Notes under the pieces: model-generated
Told to the model about the DNA's origin: nothing
Databases searched by the model: none
What the model saw: the letters and a program-made list of their open reading frames with translations, nothing else
Translations under genes and position numbers: made by a program
Source of the DNA: Caulobacter sp.
Lineage (GTDB): Bacteria > Pseudomonadota > Alphaproteobacteria > Caulobacterales > Caulobacteraceae
DNA: 62,758 nt
Reading direction: 5' to 3'
NCBI GenBank assembly: GCA_019636175.1
Contig: JAHBYC010000002.1
Coordinates: 1 to 62,758 of the forward strand
In this document: positions 27,094 to 34,644 of the stretch, piece after piece
Position numbering within the stretch: position 1 is the stretch's first letter
Layout of the letters: the number at the start of each line of letters is the position of its first letter

Positions 27094-27312
27094 TCAGGCC
27101 AGGATATCGAGCAGCTCGCCCATCATCTCGTCGGCGGTGCGGATGACCGAGAGGTTGGCCTTGAAGTCGGTCCTGGCGGTGATCTGCTCGACCGCCTCTT
27201 TGGCGAGGTCGACCTGCGCGTCGGCGCCCCAGGCGGCGGTGCGCCGGGCGCTGGCGTCCAGGCGCTGGCTGGCGGCCATCAGGCCCGCGGTGGCGGTATT
27301 GAGAACCTGCAT
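27094..27312 (-). CDS. Flagellar rod/hook-like miniprotein (72 aa)
   Basis: About 72 residues from the ATG at 27312. The N-terminus VLNTATAGLMAASQRLDASA resembles the N-terminal helix of flagellar rod, hook and hook-associated proteins. The C-terminus EQITARTDFKANLSVIRTAD followed by EMMGELLDILA resembles their C-terminal helix (typically ...ANxxVIxTxDEMLxxLL). The large central domain found in FlgB, FlgC, FlgE or FlgG is missing, so only the two coiled-coil ends are kept. It stands alone, away from any flagellar operon, divergent from cobT. Similar short rod-like proteins occur in alphaproteobacteria; the role is unknown. Confidence 0.65.
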   Translation of the reverse strand: MQVLNTATAGLMAASQRLDASARRTAAWGADAQVDLAKEAVEQITARTDFKANLSVIRTADEMMGELLDILA

Positions 27313-27415
27313 GCCCACGGGTCTAGCGCCGTGGCGGTTAAGCCTCCGCCAGCAAACAGGGTAAATCGCCACGGCGGCCTTTTCCCCGCCGCCGACCGGT
27401 GATTTAACCGGTTGC
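27313..27415. promoter_or_regulatory. Divergent control region, flagellar-like gene / cobT
   Basis: GCCGTGGCG (27328-27336) and CGCCACGGC (27367-27375) form an inverted repeat, extending with one mismatch to 12-base arms, across 30 bases. TTAACC-type elements occur on both strands (about 27338-27341 and 27403-27408), and AACCGGTT lies three bases before the cobT ATG. TTAACC is a CtrA half-site, but no properly spaced full box is seen. Confidence 0.35.
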
Positions 27416-29347
27416 ATGTCCGGCAAGCCCGAAAGCCCCACCGAACCCTTCAAGCGCGCCCTGGCTCACGCCGCGCGATCCCTGGCCGAAATGCCGGATC
27501 TGGAGATCGTCTTCTCGGGCGACGGGCCGCAGCTGTCGGGCAACCGGGCGATCCTGCCGCATCCGCCCCGCGACCTGAGCCTGGCCGAGGCCTCGCGAAT
27601 TCGCGGCCTGGCCGACCAGATGGCCCTGCGGCTGGCGCACCATGACCCGGCCGCCCACGCCCGCGGCCGGCCGGTTTCGCCGCAGGGTCAGGCGGTGTTC
27701 GAGGCGGTCGAGCAGGCGCGGATCGAGGCCATCGGCTCGAACGCCCTGGGGGGGGTCCGCGCGAATCTCAATGCGGTGATGAACCAGTCCATCGAGCGCC
27801 GGGGCCTGAACCGCATCCAGGAACGGGCCAACGCCCCCCTGGCCGACATCGTCGGGATGATGGTGCGGGAGCGGCTGACCGGTCAGGCGCCGCCGGAGGC
27901 GGTGCGGGGTCTGGTCGACATGTTCCGCGCCGAGATCGAGACCAAGGCCGGCGCCGACCTCGACCGCCTGAACGGCACGATCGACGATCAGGCCGCCTTC
28001 GGCCGGATCACCCGGGCCATCCTGCGCGACCTCGACATGGGCGACGAGGGCGAGGACGTCACCGAGGGCCAGGAAGAGGACGACAGCCAGGACGAACAGC
28101 AGCAGTCGGAAGACGAGAGCGGCGACGGCGAGGGCGAGTCCCCCGAAGGCAGCTCGATGCAGGAGACCGAGGCGTCGGAGGACGAGTCCCAGGAGGGCGA
28201 GGAGCAGACCGTCGAGGCCGAGGAGGACGAGGACGCGGACCTGTCGGACGAGTCGCCGGAGATGGGCGACGGCGCCAAGCCGGCCCGGCCCGATCCCAAG
28301 GACAGCGGCCGCCCCGAACCCGCCTACAAGATCTTCACCACCGCCCACGACGAAATCGAACCGGCCGAGGCGCTGTGCGACGCCGAGGAGCTGACCCGTC
28401 TGCGGGCCTATCTCGACCAGCAGCTGGCCAGCCTGTCGAGCGTGGTCTCGCGCCTGGCCAACAAGCTGCAGCGGCGGTTGCTGGCGCAGCAGAACCGGTC
28501 GTGGCAGTTCGATCTGGAAGAGGGGATGCTCGACGTCGCCCGCCTGCCCCGGATCATCATCGACCCGACCGCCCCGCTCAGCTTCAAGCAGGAGAGCGAC
28601 ACCGACTTCCGCGACACGGTCGTCACCCTGCTGATCGACAACTCCGGCTCCATGCGCGGCCGGCCGATCATGGTCGCGGCGGTCTGCGCCGACATCCTGG
28701 CGCGGACCCTGGAGCGCTGCGCGGTCAAGGTCGAGATCCTCGGCTTCACCACCCGGGCCTGGAAGGGCGGGATTTCGCGGGACGACTGGATCAAGGCGGG
28801 CAAGCCGCCCTCCCCCGGCCGGCTGAACGACCTGCGGCACATCATCTACAAGGCGGCGGACAGCCCCTGGCGGCGGGCGCGCAAGAACCTCGGCCTGATG
28901 ATGCGCGAGGGCCTGCTGAAGGAAAACATCGATGGCGAGGCCCTGATGTGGGCCCACCAGCGGATGATGGGCAGACCCGAGCAGCGCCGCATCCTGATGG
29001 TCATCAGCGACGGCGCCCCGGTCGACGATTCGACGCTGTCGGTGAACAGCGGACACTATCTGGAGCGTCACCTGCGTCAGGTGATCAGCGAGATCGAGAC
29101 CAAGAGCCCGGTCGAACTGCTGGCCATCGGCATCGGCCATGACGTGACCCGCTACTATCGGCGGGCGGTGACCATCGTCGATGTCGAGCAGCTGGGCGGG
29201 GTTCTGGTCGAGCAGCTGGCCGAACTGTTCGAGGAAGAGCCCAAGACCGTGGCGAGAAGCCGGGGTCTGCTGACCGCGCCGCCCACGGTGCAGCCGCCGC
29301 CGCCGAAAGCCGCGACCCTGCAGGGGGTGGTGGAGGCCCTGACATGA
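27416..29347 (+). CDS. cobT: Cobaltochelatase subunit CobT
   Basis: 643 residues. With CobS and CobN it inserts cobalt into hydrogenobyrinic acid diamide in aerobic B12 synthesis. The N-terminal domain ([20 protein letters not shown]) is followed by a very acidic, Glu/Asp/Gln/Ser-rich linker at about 205-290. A C-terminal von Willebrand A domain carries the MIDAS motif as [19 protein letters not shown] near residue 407 and [14 protein letters not shown] further on. This order is diagnostic. cobS and cobN are not in the window. The stop overlaps the next gene by 4 bases (ATGA), so at least three genes are co-transcribed. Confidence 0.95.
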   Translation: MSGKPESPTEPFKRALAHAARSLAEMPDLEIVFSGDGPQLSGNRAILPHPPRDLSLAEASRIRGLADQMALRLAHHDPAAHARGRPVSPQGQAVFEAVEQARIEAIGSNALGGVRANLNAVMNQSIERRGLNRIQERANAPLADIVGMMVRERLTGQAPPEAVRGLVDMFRAEIETKAGADLDRLNGTIDDQAAFGRITRAILRDLDMGDEGEDVTEGQEEDDSQDEQQQSEDESGDGEGESPEGSSMQETEASEDESQEGEEQTVEAEEDEDADLSDESPEMGDGAKPARPDPKDSGRPEPAYKIFTTAHDEIEPAEALCDAEELTRLRAYLDQQLASLSSVVSRLANKLQRRLLAQQNRSWQFDLEEGMLDVARLPRIIIDPTAPLSFKQESDTDFRDTVVTLLIDNSGSMRGRPIMVAAVCADILARTLERCAVKVEILGFTTRAWKGGISRDDWIKAGKPPSPGRLNDLRHIIYKAADSPWRRARKNLGLMMREGLLKENIDGEALMWAHQRMMGRPEQRRILMVISDGAPVDDSTLSVNSGHYLERHLRQVISEIETKSPVELLAIGIGHDVTRYYRRAVTIVDVEQLGGVLVEQLAELFEEEPKTVARSRGLLTAPPTVQPPPPKAATLQGVVEALT

Positions 29348-30360
29348 CGGCGCCAGCTTGCCGGGCCCGAATCCTGGCGAAGCTGGCCGGGGCGTTCGGC
29401 GGACTGGCGATGCTGGCCTCCTGCGCCGCCCCGGCGCCGGTGCTGCCGCCCGAGCCGCAGCCGGCGGGGCCCGGGGTCCAGCTGGTGGTGTCGCCGGTCG
29501 CGCTGGACGACAGCAATCCCGGCCGGACCAGCGTCGATGGCTTCACCTACGCCGGCGGCCTGGCGATCAGCGATCCGATCACCAACCGGGTTCACGGCCT
29601 GTCGGATATCCGGGTGACCGAGGATGGCCGTCTGCTGGCGATCAGCGACCTTGGCGACCGGTTCGAGGCGACCCTGAGTTTCGACGCCGACCACAGGCTT
29701 GTCGGACTGACCGACGGCAAGGTGTGGCCCCTGACCCGGCCTGACGGCCAGCCGGTGCAGGGCAAGCGGGAGGGCGACGCCGAGGGGCTGGCCGTGCTGG
29801 CCAGCGGCGACCGCCTGGTCAGCTTCGAGCGCGACCATCGCATCTGGCTCTATCCCGCCGATGGCGGACCGCCCCGCGTCGCGCCCAAGCCCGACAACCT
29901 GTTCTCCGAGAACGAGGGCATGGAAGCCCTGACCGAATATCCGTCCGCCGGACCGGACGCCTATGTGGTCGGCTCCGAGGAGGGCGAATCCTGGCTGTGC
30001 CATCTGGCCAGCCGCTGCGAGCGGTTCGTCAATTTCAACGGTCCCGACCTGGCGTTCGGCCTGACCGCCTTCGCCGCCTTCCCGGACGGATCGCTGGTGG
30101 TCGTCCACCGGGCCTTTGACCCAATCCAGGGCGCGCGGATCCTTGTGTCCATCTATGGCGCGGCCAGCCTGAAGACCAAGGCCCCGCAACCACTGGCCCG
30201 GATGACGCTGCAAGGGTCCCTGACGCGGGACAATATCGAGGGGGTCGCCCTGGTGACCTCGCCCACGGGAGGGACGCGGCTGCTTTTGATGTCGGATGAC
30301 AACGCCAGCTCCACCCAGCGCACCCTGCTGCTGGCCTTCGACTGGACGCCCCGGCGGTGA
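29344..30360 (+). CDS. Esterase-like activity of phytase family lipoprotein
   Basis: 338 residues. The signal ends in AMLASC, consistent with a lipoprotein or exported protein. The PF13449-type beta-propeller-like domain is visible: [58 protein letters not shown] and [11 protein letters not shown]. Catalytic activity is uncertain because the family is poorly studied. It overlaps cobT by 4 bases and its own stop overlaps lldD by 4 (GTGA), so translation of all three is coupled. A cobT neighbour of this type recurs in alphaproteobacteria. Confidence 0.82.
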   Translation: MTAPACRARILAKLAGAFGGLAMLASCAAPAPVLPPEPQPAGPGVQLVVSPVALDDSNPGRTSVDGFTYAGGLAISDPITNRVHGLSDIRVTEDGRLLAISDLGDRFEATLSFDADHRLVGLTDGKVWPLTRPDGQPVQGKREGDAEGLAVLASGDRLVSFERDHRIWLYPADGGPPRVAPKPDNLFSENEGMEALTEYPSAGPDAYVVGSEEGESWLCHLASRCERFVNFNGPDLAFGLTAFAAFPDGSLVVVHRAFDPIQGARILVSIYGAASLKTKAPQPLARMTLQGSLTRDNIEGVALVTSPTGGTRLLLMSDDNASSTQRTLLLAFDWTPRR

Positions 30361-31499
30361 CCGCCGCCTGCGTCGCCGACTACCGCGAACTGGCGCGGCG
30401 GCGACTGCCCCGGGTGATGTTCGACTACATCGACGGGGGCTCCTACGCCGAGGTCACCCTGAGGCGCAATGTCGAGGATCTGGAGGCGATCGCCCTGCGC
30501 CAGCGGGTGCTGCGCGACGTCTCGGCCATCAATCTGCGGACCGACCTGTTTGGCCAGACCCTGGCCATGCCGGTCATCCTGGCGCCGATCGGCATGGCCG
30601 GGATGTACGCCCGGCGCGGCGAGGTGCAGGCCATGCGGGCGGCGAAGGCGGCGGGGCTGGCCATGTGCCTCTCGACCGTCTCGGTCTGCGACCTGGAAGA
30701 AGTAACCCGCGACGGCGGCCAGGCCCCGTGGTTCCAGCTCTACATGATCAAGGACCGCGCCTTCATGGCCGACCTCCTGGCGCGGGCGGCGGACCTGGGC
30801 GCGCCGGCCCTGGTGTTCACGGTCGACCTGCCGGTGCCGGGGGCGCGGTATCGTGACTATCGCACCGGCCTGTTCGGATCATCCGGCCCGTTGACGGGGC
30901 TGAAGCGGGCCGTTGACGGGCTCAGCCATCCGCAATGGATGCTGGACGTCTATTTCGGCGGACGGCCGCACAGCTTCGGCAACATCGCCGCGGCGATTCC
31001 CGAGGCCCGGGGGATCATGGAGTTCTGGCCCTGGGTCACCCGAAATTTCGACCCGACCGTGACCTGGGCCGATCTGGACTGGGTGAGAACCCACTGGAAG
31101 GGTCCGATCATTCTCAAGGGGGTGCTGGACCCGGAGGACGCGCGGCAGGCGGCCCGGCTGGGCGTCGACGGCATCGTCGTTTCCAACCACGGCGGCCGGC
31201 AGCTGGACGGGGTGATGAGCGGCGCCCGGGCCTTGCCGCCGATCGTCGATGCGGTCGGGGATGATCTGGCCGTGCTGATGGACGGCGGCGTCCGCTCGGG
31301 TCTGGACGTGGTCAAGGCCCTGGCCATGGGCGCCAGGGGGGTGATGATCGGCCGGGCCTGGGCCTGGGCGCTCGGCGCGCGGGGCGAGGCCGGCGTCGCC
31401 CATGTGCTGGGCGTGATCCGTCAGGAAATGATGATGGCCATGGCCCTGACCGGCTGCACCGACGTCGGAAAGGCCGGGCCAGACCTGCTGGCCGGCTGA
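30357..31499 (+). CDS. lldD: L-lactate dehydrogenase (FMN, quinone-linked)
   Basis: 380 residues, close to the E. coli LldD pattern throughout: VMFDYIDGGSYAEVTLRRNV, MPVILAPIGMAGMYARRGEV, FTVDLPVPGARYRDYRTG and the catalytic His in VVSNHGGRQLDGV. The FMN phosphate site is LMDGGVRSGLDVVKALAMG. It oxidises L-lactate to pyruvate at the membrane. The start is GTG at 30357 in a 4-base overlap with the phytase-like gene. No lactate permease or LldR-type regulator adjoins it. A stable hairpin follows at 31530. Confidence 0.93.
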   Translation: MTAACVADYRELARRRLPRVMFDYIDGGSYAEVTLRRNVEDLEAIALRQRVLRDVSAINLRTDLFGQTLAMPVILAPIGMAGMYARRGEVQAMRAAKAAGLAMCLSTVSVCDLEEVTRDGGQAPWFQLYMIKDRAFMADLLARAADLGAPALVFTVDLPVPGARYRDYRTGLFGSSGPLTGLKRAVDGLSHPQWMLDVYFGGRPHSFGNIAAAIPEARGIMEFWPWVTRNFDPTVTWADLDWVRTHWKGPIILKGVLDPEDARQAARLGVDGIVVSNHGGRQLDGVMSGARALPPIVDAVGDDLAVLMDGGVRSGLDVVKALAMGARGVMIGRAWAWALGARGEAGVAHVLGVIRQEMMMAMALTGCTDVGKAGPDLLAG

Positions 31500-31529
31500 G
31501 TCGGCGGCCAGCGCTCCGAAGAACGCAGA

Positions 31530-31557
31530 ACGGCCCGCGAGTCGCCTCGCGGGCCGT
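31530..31557. terminator. Bidirectional terminator between lldD and rpmB
   Basis: ACGGCCCGCGAG (31530-31541) pairs perfectly with CTCGCGGGCCGT (31546-31557) around TCGC. It lies between the convergent lldD and rpmB stops. No long T run is present (CGTCTGTCG follows). Confidence 0.65.
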
Positions 31558-31582
31558 CGTCTGTCGTCCGTTCAAACGTGGC

Positions 31583-31882
31583 TCAGGCGGCCGCGTTGGT
31601 CTCGGCGAGCTTGGCCTTCAGCTGGCGCTTGATCTTCAGCGCGCGGGGCGAAAGCTGCTCGTCCTTGGCCTTGGCCAGGAACACGTCCAGGCCGCCCCGG
31701 AAGTCGAGGGTGCGCAGGGCCGAGTTGGTGATCCGCAGCTTGAAGCTCTGGCCAAGGGCCTCGGACACCAGGGTGGCGGGAACCAGGGCCGGCAGGAACC
31801 GACGCTTGGTCTTGGTGTTGGAGTGGCTCACGTTGTTGCCGACCAGGGGCCCGACACCAGTGAGTTCGCAGCGGCGCGACAT
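31583..31882 (-). CDS. rpmB: 50S ribosomal protein L28
   Basis: 99 residues, typical for alphaproteobacterial L28, which is longer than the enterobacterial form. It starts [20 protein letters not shown] with the conserved [12 protein letters not shown] and ends with the basic helix [15 protein letters not shown]. It stands alone, without rpmG, as is common in this group. A strong promoter lies 70-90 bases upstream. The ATG at 31882 has an AAGG element about 9 bases ahead. Confidence 0.97.
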   Translation of the reverse strand: MSRRCELTGVGPLVGNNVSHSNTKTKRRFLPALVPATLVSEALGQSFKLRITNSALRTLDFRGGLDVFLAKAKDEQLSPRALKIKRQLKAKLAETNAAA

Positions 31883-31945
31883 TGTTAGCGACCTTCGAAA
31901 TAGAAACGGGGCGCGCGCGGGGTGGCCCGCGCACGAGAGCGGGGT

Positions 31946-31974
31946 CTATAGGGGAACGGGCCGCGATACGTCAA
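31946..31974 (-). promoter_or_regulatory. Housekeeping promoter of rpmB
   Basis: On the minus strand TTGACG (31974-31969) and CTATAG (31951-31946) are separated by 17 bases. TTGACG with an A/T-rich -10 is the Caulobacter housekeeping pattern and this is the clearest such promoter in the window. It predicts a leader of roughly 57-60 bases before the L28 ATG. Confidence 0.7.
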
Positions 31975-32082
31975 CCCTTCGCGGCGGCATCCCAATGACG
32001 GGAAAGCGCTTCAGCCGCCATTCATGCGCGCTCACTATATTGGGTGCGATCACAAGGAACCACTCGGAGCCAGACGCCAGAC

Positions 32083-32535
32083 ATGATCCGCCCGGCCATC
32101 CTCCTCGGCAGCCTGATGCTGCTCGCCCTGCCGACCATCGCCTCCAGCCAGGCGAACGACACGATCCTGCCCGGTTACTGGGAGTATCGCAGCAAGGTGT
32201 CGCTGGGCGTCTCGAGCACCAGCGTGGAGAAGAAGTGCGTCGAGCCCAAGGACATCGAGAAGTTCTTCAGCGGCCCGAGCAACCGCCACTACAAATGCAC
32301 CTATCCGCTGCGCAAGGTCGGTAACGGCAAGGCCGAGTTCAAGGGCACCTGCGTCGACAAGCGCGGCCGCACCGCCGAGGTGACGGCGTCGGGCACCTAC
32401 AGCCCCAAGCACTTCACCCTGGATGCGCGGATCAAGACCAGCATCATCGGCCTGCCGATCACCCCGACCGGCTCCATCGAGGCGACCTGGATTGGCCCGA
32501 CCTGCCCGCCCAAGCCGCCCAAGAAGGCGAAATAG
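32083..32535 (+). CDS. DUF3617 exported protein
   Basis: 150 residues with a signal peptide (MIRPAILLGSLMLLALPTIA). The mature domain begins ILPGYWEYRSKVSLGVSSTS and contains Cys residues in KKCVEP, HYKCTYPL, GTCVDKRG and PTCPPKP, the pattern of DUF3617 (LxPGxWxxxxxV...C). The function of the family is unknown; the protein is likely periplasmic with disulfides. ATG at 32083 is preferred to the open frame start at 32044. It is divergent from rpmB. Confidence 0.82.
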   Translation: MIRPAILLGSLMLLALPTIASSQANDTILPGYWEYRSKVSLGVSSTSVEKKCVEPKDIEKFFSGPSNRHYKCTYPLRKVGNGKAEFKGTCVDKRGRTAEVTASGTYSPKHFTLDARIKTSIIGLPITPTGSIEATWIGPTCPPKPPKKAK

Positions 32536-32723
32536 GCCCCTCGTCCCGCGGTCGGCGCCACGTCGGGCGCGGGACAGGACTTGTGGTTAATCCGCTTTAA
32601 GATACAATAGCTTGTGGTGAACAAAGGCCGAATTGGCGCAGGTCGCTGATTCGGTCATGATTCGTTTCGCGCCTGTTCGCCGCGCCCGGCTGTGGCTATT
32701 AACCGGTTGGCGGAGACCTCCCC
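32536..32723. other. Intergenic region upstream of the amidohydrolase
   Basis: 188 bases with an AT-rich stretch around 32585-32625. TTAA at 32587-32590 and 32597-32600 are six bases apart, one short of the CtrA spacing, and a further TTAACC lies near 32699. Promoter activity is likely; no gene is seen. Confidence 0.3.
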
Positions 32724-34421
32724 TTGCATCGTTTCCTGCGCCCCCTCGCGATCATCTGCGCCGCCGTCCTGGCCGGCTGCGCGGCCCAGGCCGGCGCGCC
32801 CGATGGCGACGACTTCCTGATGTTCGGCGGGCCGATCTTCGGACAGGGCGAGAGCCAAAAGACCAATGGCTCCGTCGAGGTCGCGCCTGCCGAGGCGATT
32901 GTCGTGCGCGATGGCAAGGTGGTCTTTGCCGGTGATCTGGCCGAAGCCCGCGAACTGGGCCGCGGCCTGCCGCAGATCGATCTGAAGGGCGCCGCGGCCT
33001 ATCCCGGCTTTGTCGACAGCCACGTCCACCTGACCGGGGTCGGCTTGCGGGAAATGACCCTCAATCTGGATCAGGTCGGGTCGGTCGAGGCGTTCAAGCA
33101 GGCGGTGAAGGCCTGGGACGAGGCCCACCCCGACACGGCGCCGCTGGTCGGGCGCGGCTGGATCGAGACCCATTGGCCCGAAGCGCGATTCCCAACCCGG
33201 CAGGACCTGGATGCCGTGGTCCCCGACCGGCCCGTCGTCCTCAGCCGGGCTGACGGGCACGCTTCGGTGCTCAACAGCGCGGCGCTGAAACTGGCCGGGA
33301 TCACCCGTGAGACCCCCAACCCGCCGGGCGGCCGCATCGAGCGCGACGCGGACGGCGAGGCCACCGGCATGCTGATCGATGGCGCCCAGGACCTGATCTA
33401 TCCCAAGTTGCCGCCGCTGGACCCCGCCCGCCATCGCGAGGCGCTGGAGAAGGCCGTCAGCCTCTACGCCAGCCGGGGCTGGACCGGCGTCGCCAACATG
33501 AGCACCAGCGCCGCCGACGTGGAGGTGCTGTTCGCCCTGGCGGCGGAAGGCCGGCTGCCGATCACGGTCGATGTCTTCATGACGCCCGAGGATTCCGCCG
33601 AGGTGCTGAAGCGCGGCCCCTACAGCGACCCGACCGGGCGGGTCAGGGTGCGCGGCGTGAAGCTCTATATGGACGGGGCGTTGGGCTCGCGCGGCGCCCT
33701 GTTGCTGGCGCCCTACAGCGACCAGCCGTCAGGCTCTGGCTTGCAGATCGCGGTGCACGACGAAACCATCGACATGCTGAGGCAGGCCCTGAAGGTGCGG
33801 GCGGACGTCGCCTTCCACGCCATCGGCGACAAGGGCAACCGCCAGGTCCTCGACTGGTACCAGGAGGTGCTGAAGTCCGATCCGGAGGCGGCCGGCGCCG
33901 TGCACTGGCGGATCGAGCACTCCCAGATCGTCAATCCGGCCGACATTCCCCGCTTCGCCAGGCTGGGCGTGGTGGCCTCGATGCAGCCATCGCATGCGAT
34001 CGGCGACTTCTATTTCGCCCCGGCCCGGCTGGGCGAGAGCCGGCTGAACGGGGCCTACGCCTGGCGCAGCCTGACCGACGCCGGGGCCCTGGTCATCGGC
34101 GGCACCGACGCCCCTGTCGAGGTCGGCGATCCGAGGATCGAGTATTACGCGGCGGTCGCCCGCAAGGACCTTAAGGGCCAGTCCGCCGCCGACTGGCACC
34201 CGGAAGAGGCCCTGAGCCGGGTCCAGGCTCTGGACCTGTTCACCCTCAATCCGGCCAGGGCGGATCATCGGCCGCAGGGCTGGGGCCTGCTGACGGTCGG
34301 CAGCCCCGCCAACATCACCGTCTTTTCGCGCGATATTCTCAGCGTCCCGGCCGCCGACATCCTGACTGCGAGGCCGGTGCTGACCGTGGTCGGCGGCAAG
34401 GTGGTGTTCGACGGGCGATAG
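32724..34421 (+). CDS. YtcJ-like amidohydrolase, lipoprotein
   Basis: 565 residues starting at TTG 32724. The lipoprotein signal is FLRPLAIICAAVLAGC. The amidohydrolase superfamily metal motif HxH is in YPGFVDSHVHLTGVG. Other family marks are RGWIETHWPEARFPTRQDLD, VKLYMDGALGSRGALLLAPY, DVAFHAIGDKGNRQVLDWY, HWRIEHSQIVNP and LVIGGTDAPVEVGDP. This set is typical of the YtcJ / N-substituted formamide deformylase branch, usually of unknown substrate. Lipid anchoring would place it in the periplasm. The cloverleaf repeat copy 2 follows it. Confidence 0.88.
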   Translation: MHRFLRPLAIICAAVLAGCAAQAGAPDGDDFLMFGGPIFGQGESQKTNGSVEVAPAEAIVVRDGKVVFAGDLAEARELGRGLPQIDLKGAAAYPGFVDSHVHLTGVGLREMTLNLDQVGSVEAFKQAVKAWDEAHPDTAPLVGRGWIETHWPEARFPTRQDLDAVVPDRPVVLSRADGHASVLNSAALKLAGITRETPNPPGGRIERDADGEATGMLIDGAQDLIYPKLPPLDPARHREALEKAVSLYASRGWTGVANMSTSAADVEVLFALAAEGRLPITVDVFMTPEDSAEVLKRGPYSDPTGRVRVRGVKLYMDGALGSRGALLLAPYSDQPSGSGLQIAVHDETIDMLRQALKVRADVAFHAIGDKGNRQVLDWYQEVLKSDPEAAGAVHWRIEHSQIVNPADIPRFARLGVVASMQPSHAIGDFYFAPARLGESRLNGAYAWRSLTDAGALVIGGTDAPVEVGDPRIEYYAAVARKDLKGQSAADWHPEEALSRVQALDLFTLNPARADHRPQGWGLLTVGSPANITVFSRDILSVPAADILTARPVLTVVGGKVVFDGR

Positions 34422-34446
34422 AGGGACGGCGGAGGGACGGGGTTTT

Positions 34447-34553
34447 CGTCCTTCGACACGCCTCGCGACCGCGAGGCTACTCAGGATGACGAAGCGTGGG
34501 GGACCGCAAGGCAGGCCGTCATGCTGACTAGCGGCGCGAGCCGCGTGTCGACG
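34447..34553. repeat. Four-way-junction intergenic repeat, copy 2
   Basis: Outer stem TCGACACGC (34453-34461) pairs with GCGTGTCGA (34543-34551). The left arm is CCTCGC-GACC-GCGAGG, the central stem CTACTCAGGATGACG pairs with CGTCATGCTGACTAG with two mismatches, and the right arm is CGGC-GCGA-GCCG. Layout and core words are shared with copy 1 at 25706-25820, but the arm sequences differ while pairing is kept. Confidence 0.8.
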
Positions 34554-34644
34554 CCCGCAATGGCATATGCGACCTGGCCACTCGGGACAAAGAACAGCTG
34601 AAGGTGACCTTGCCCGACTCGCCTTCGCGCCCCACCTTCGTCCC

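Noticed and set aside
32587-32600. TTAA-N6-TTAA upstream of the amidohydrolase as a CtrA box
   Set aside because: Spacing is six, not seven, and no cell-cycle link is apparent; kept only as a note in the intergenic entry.
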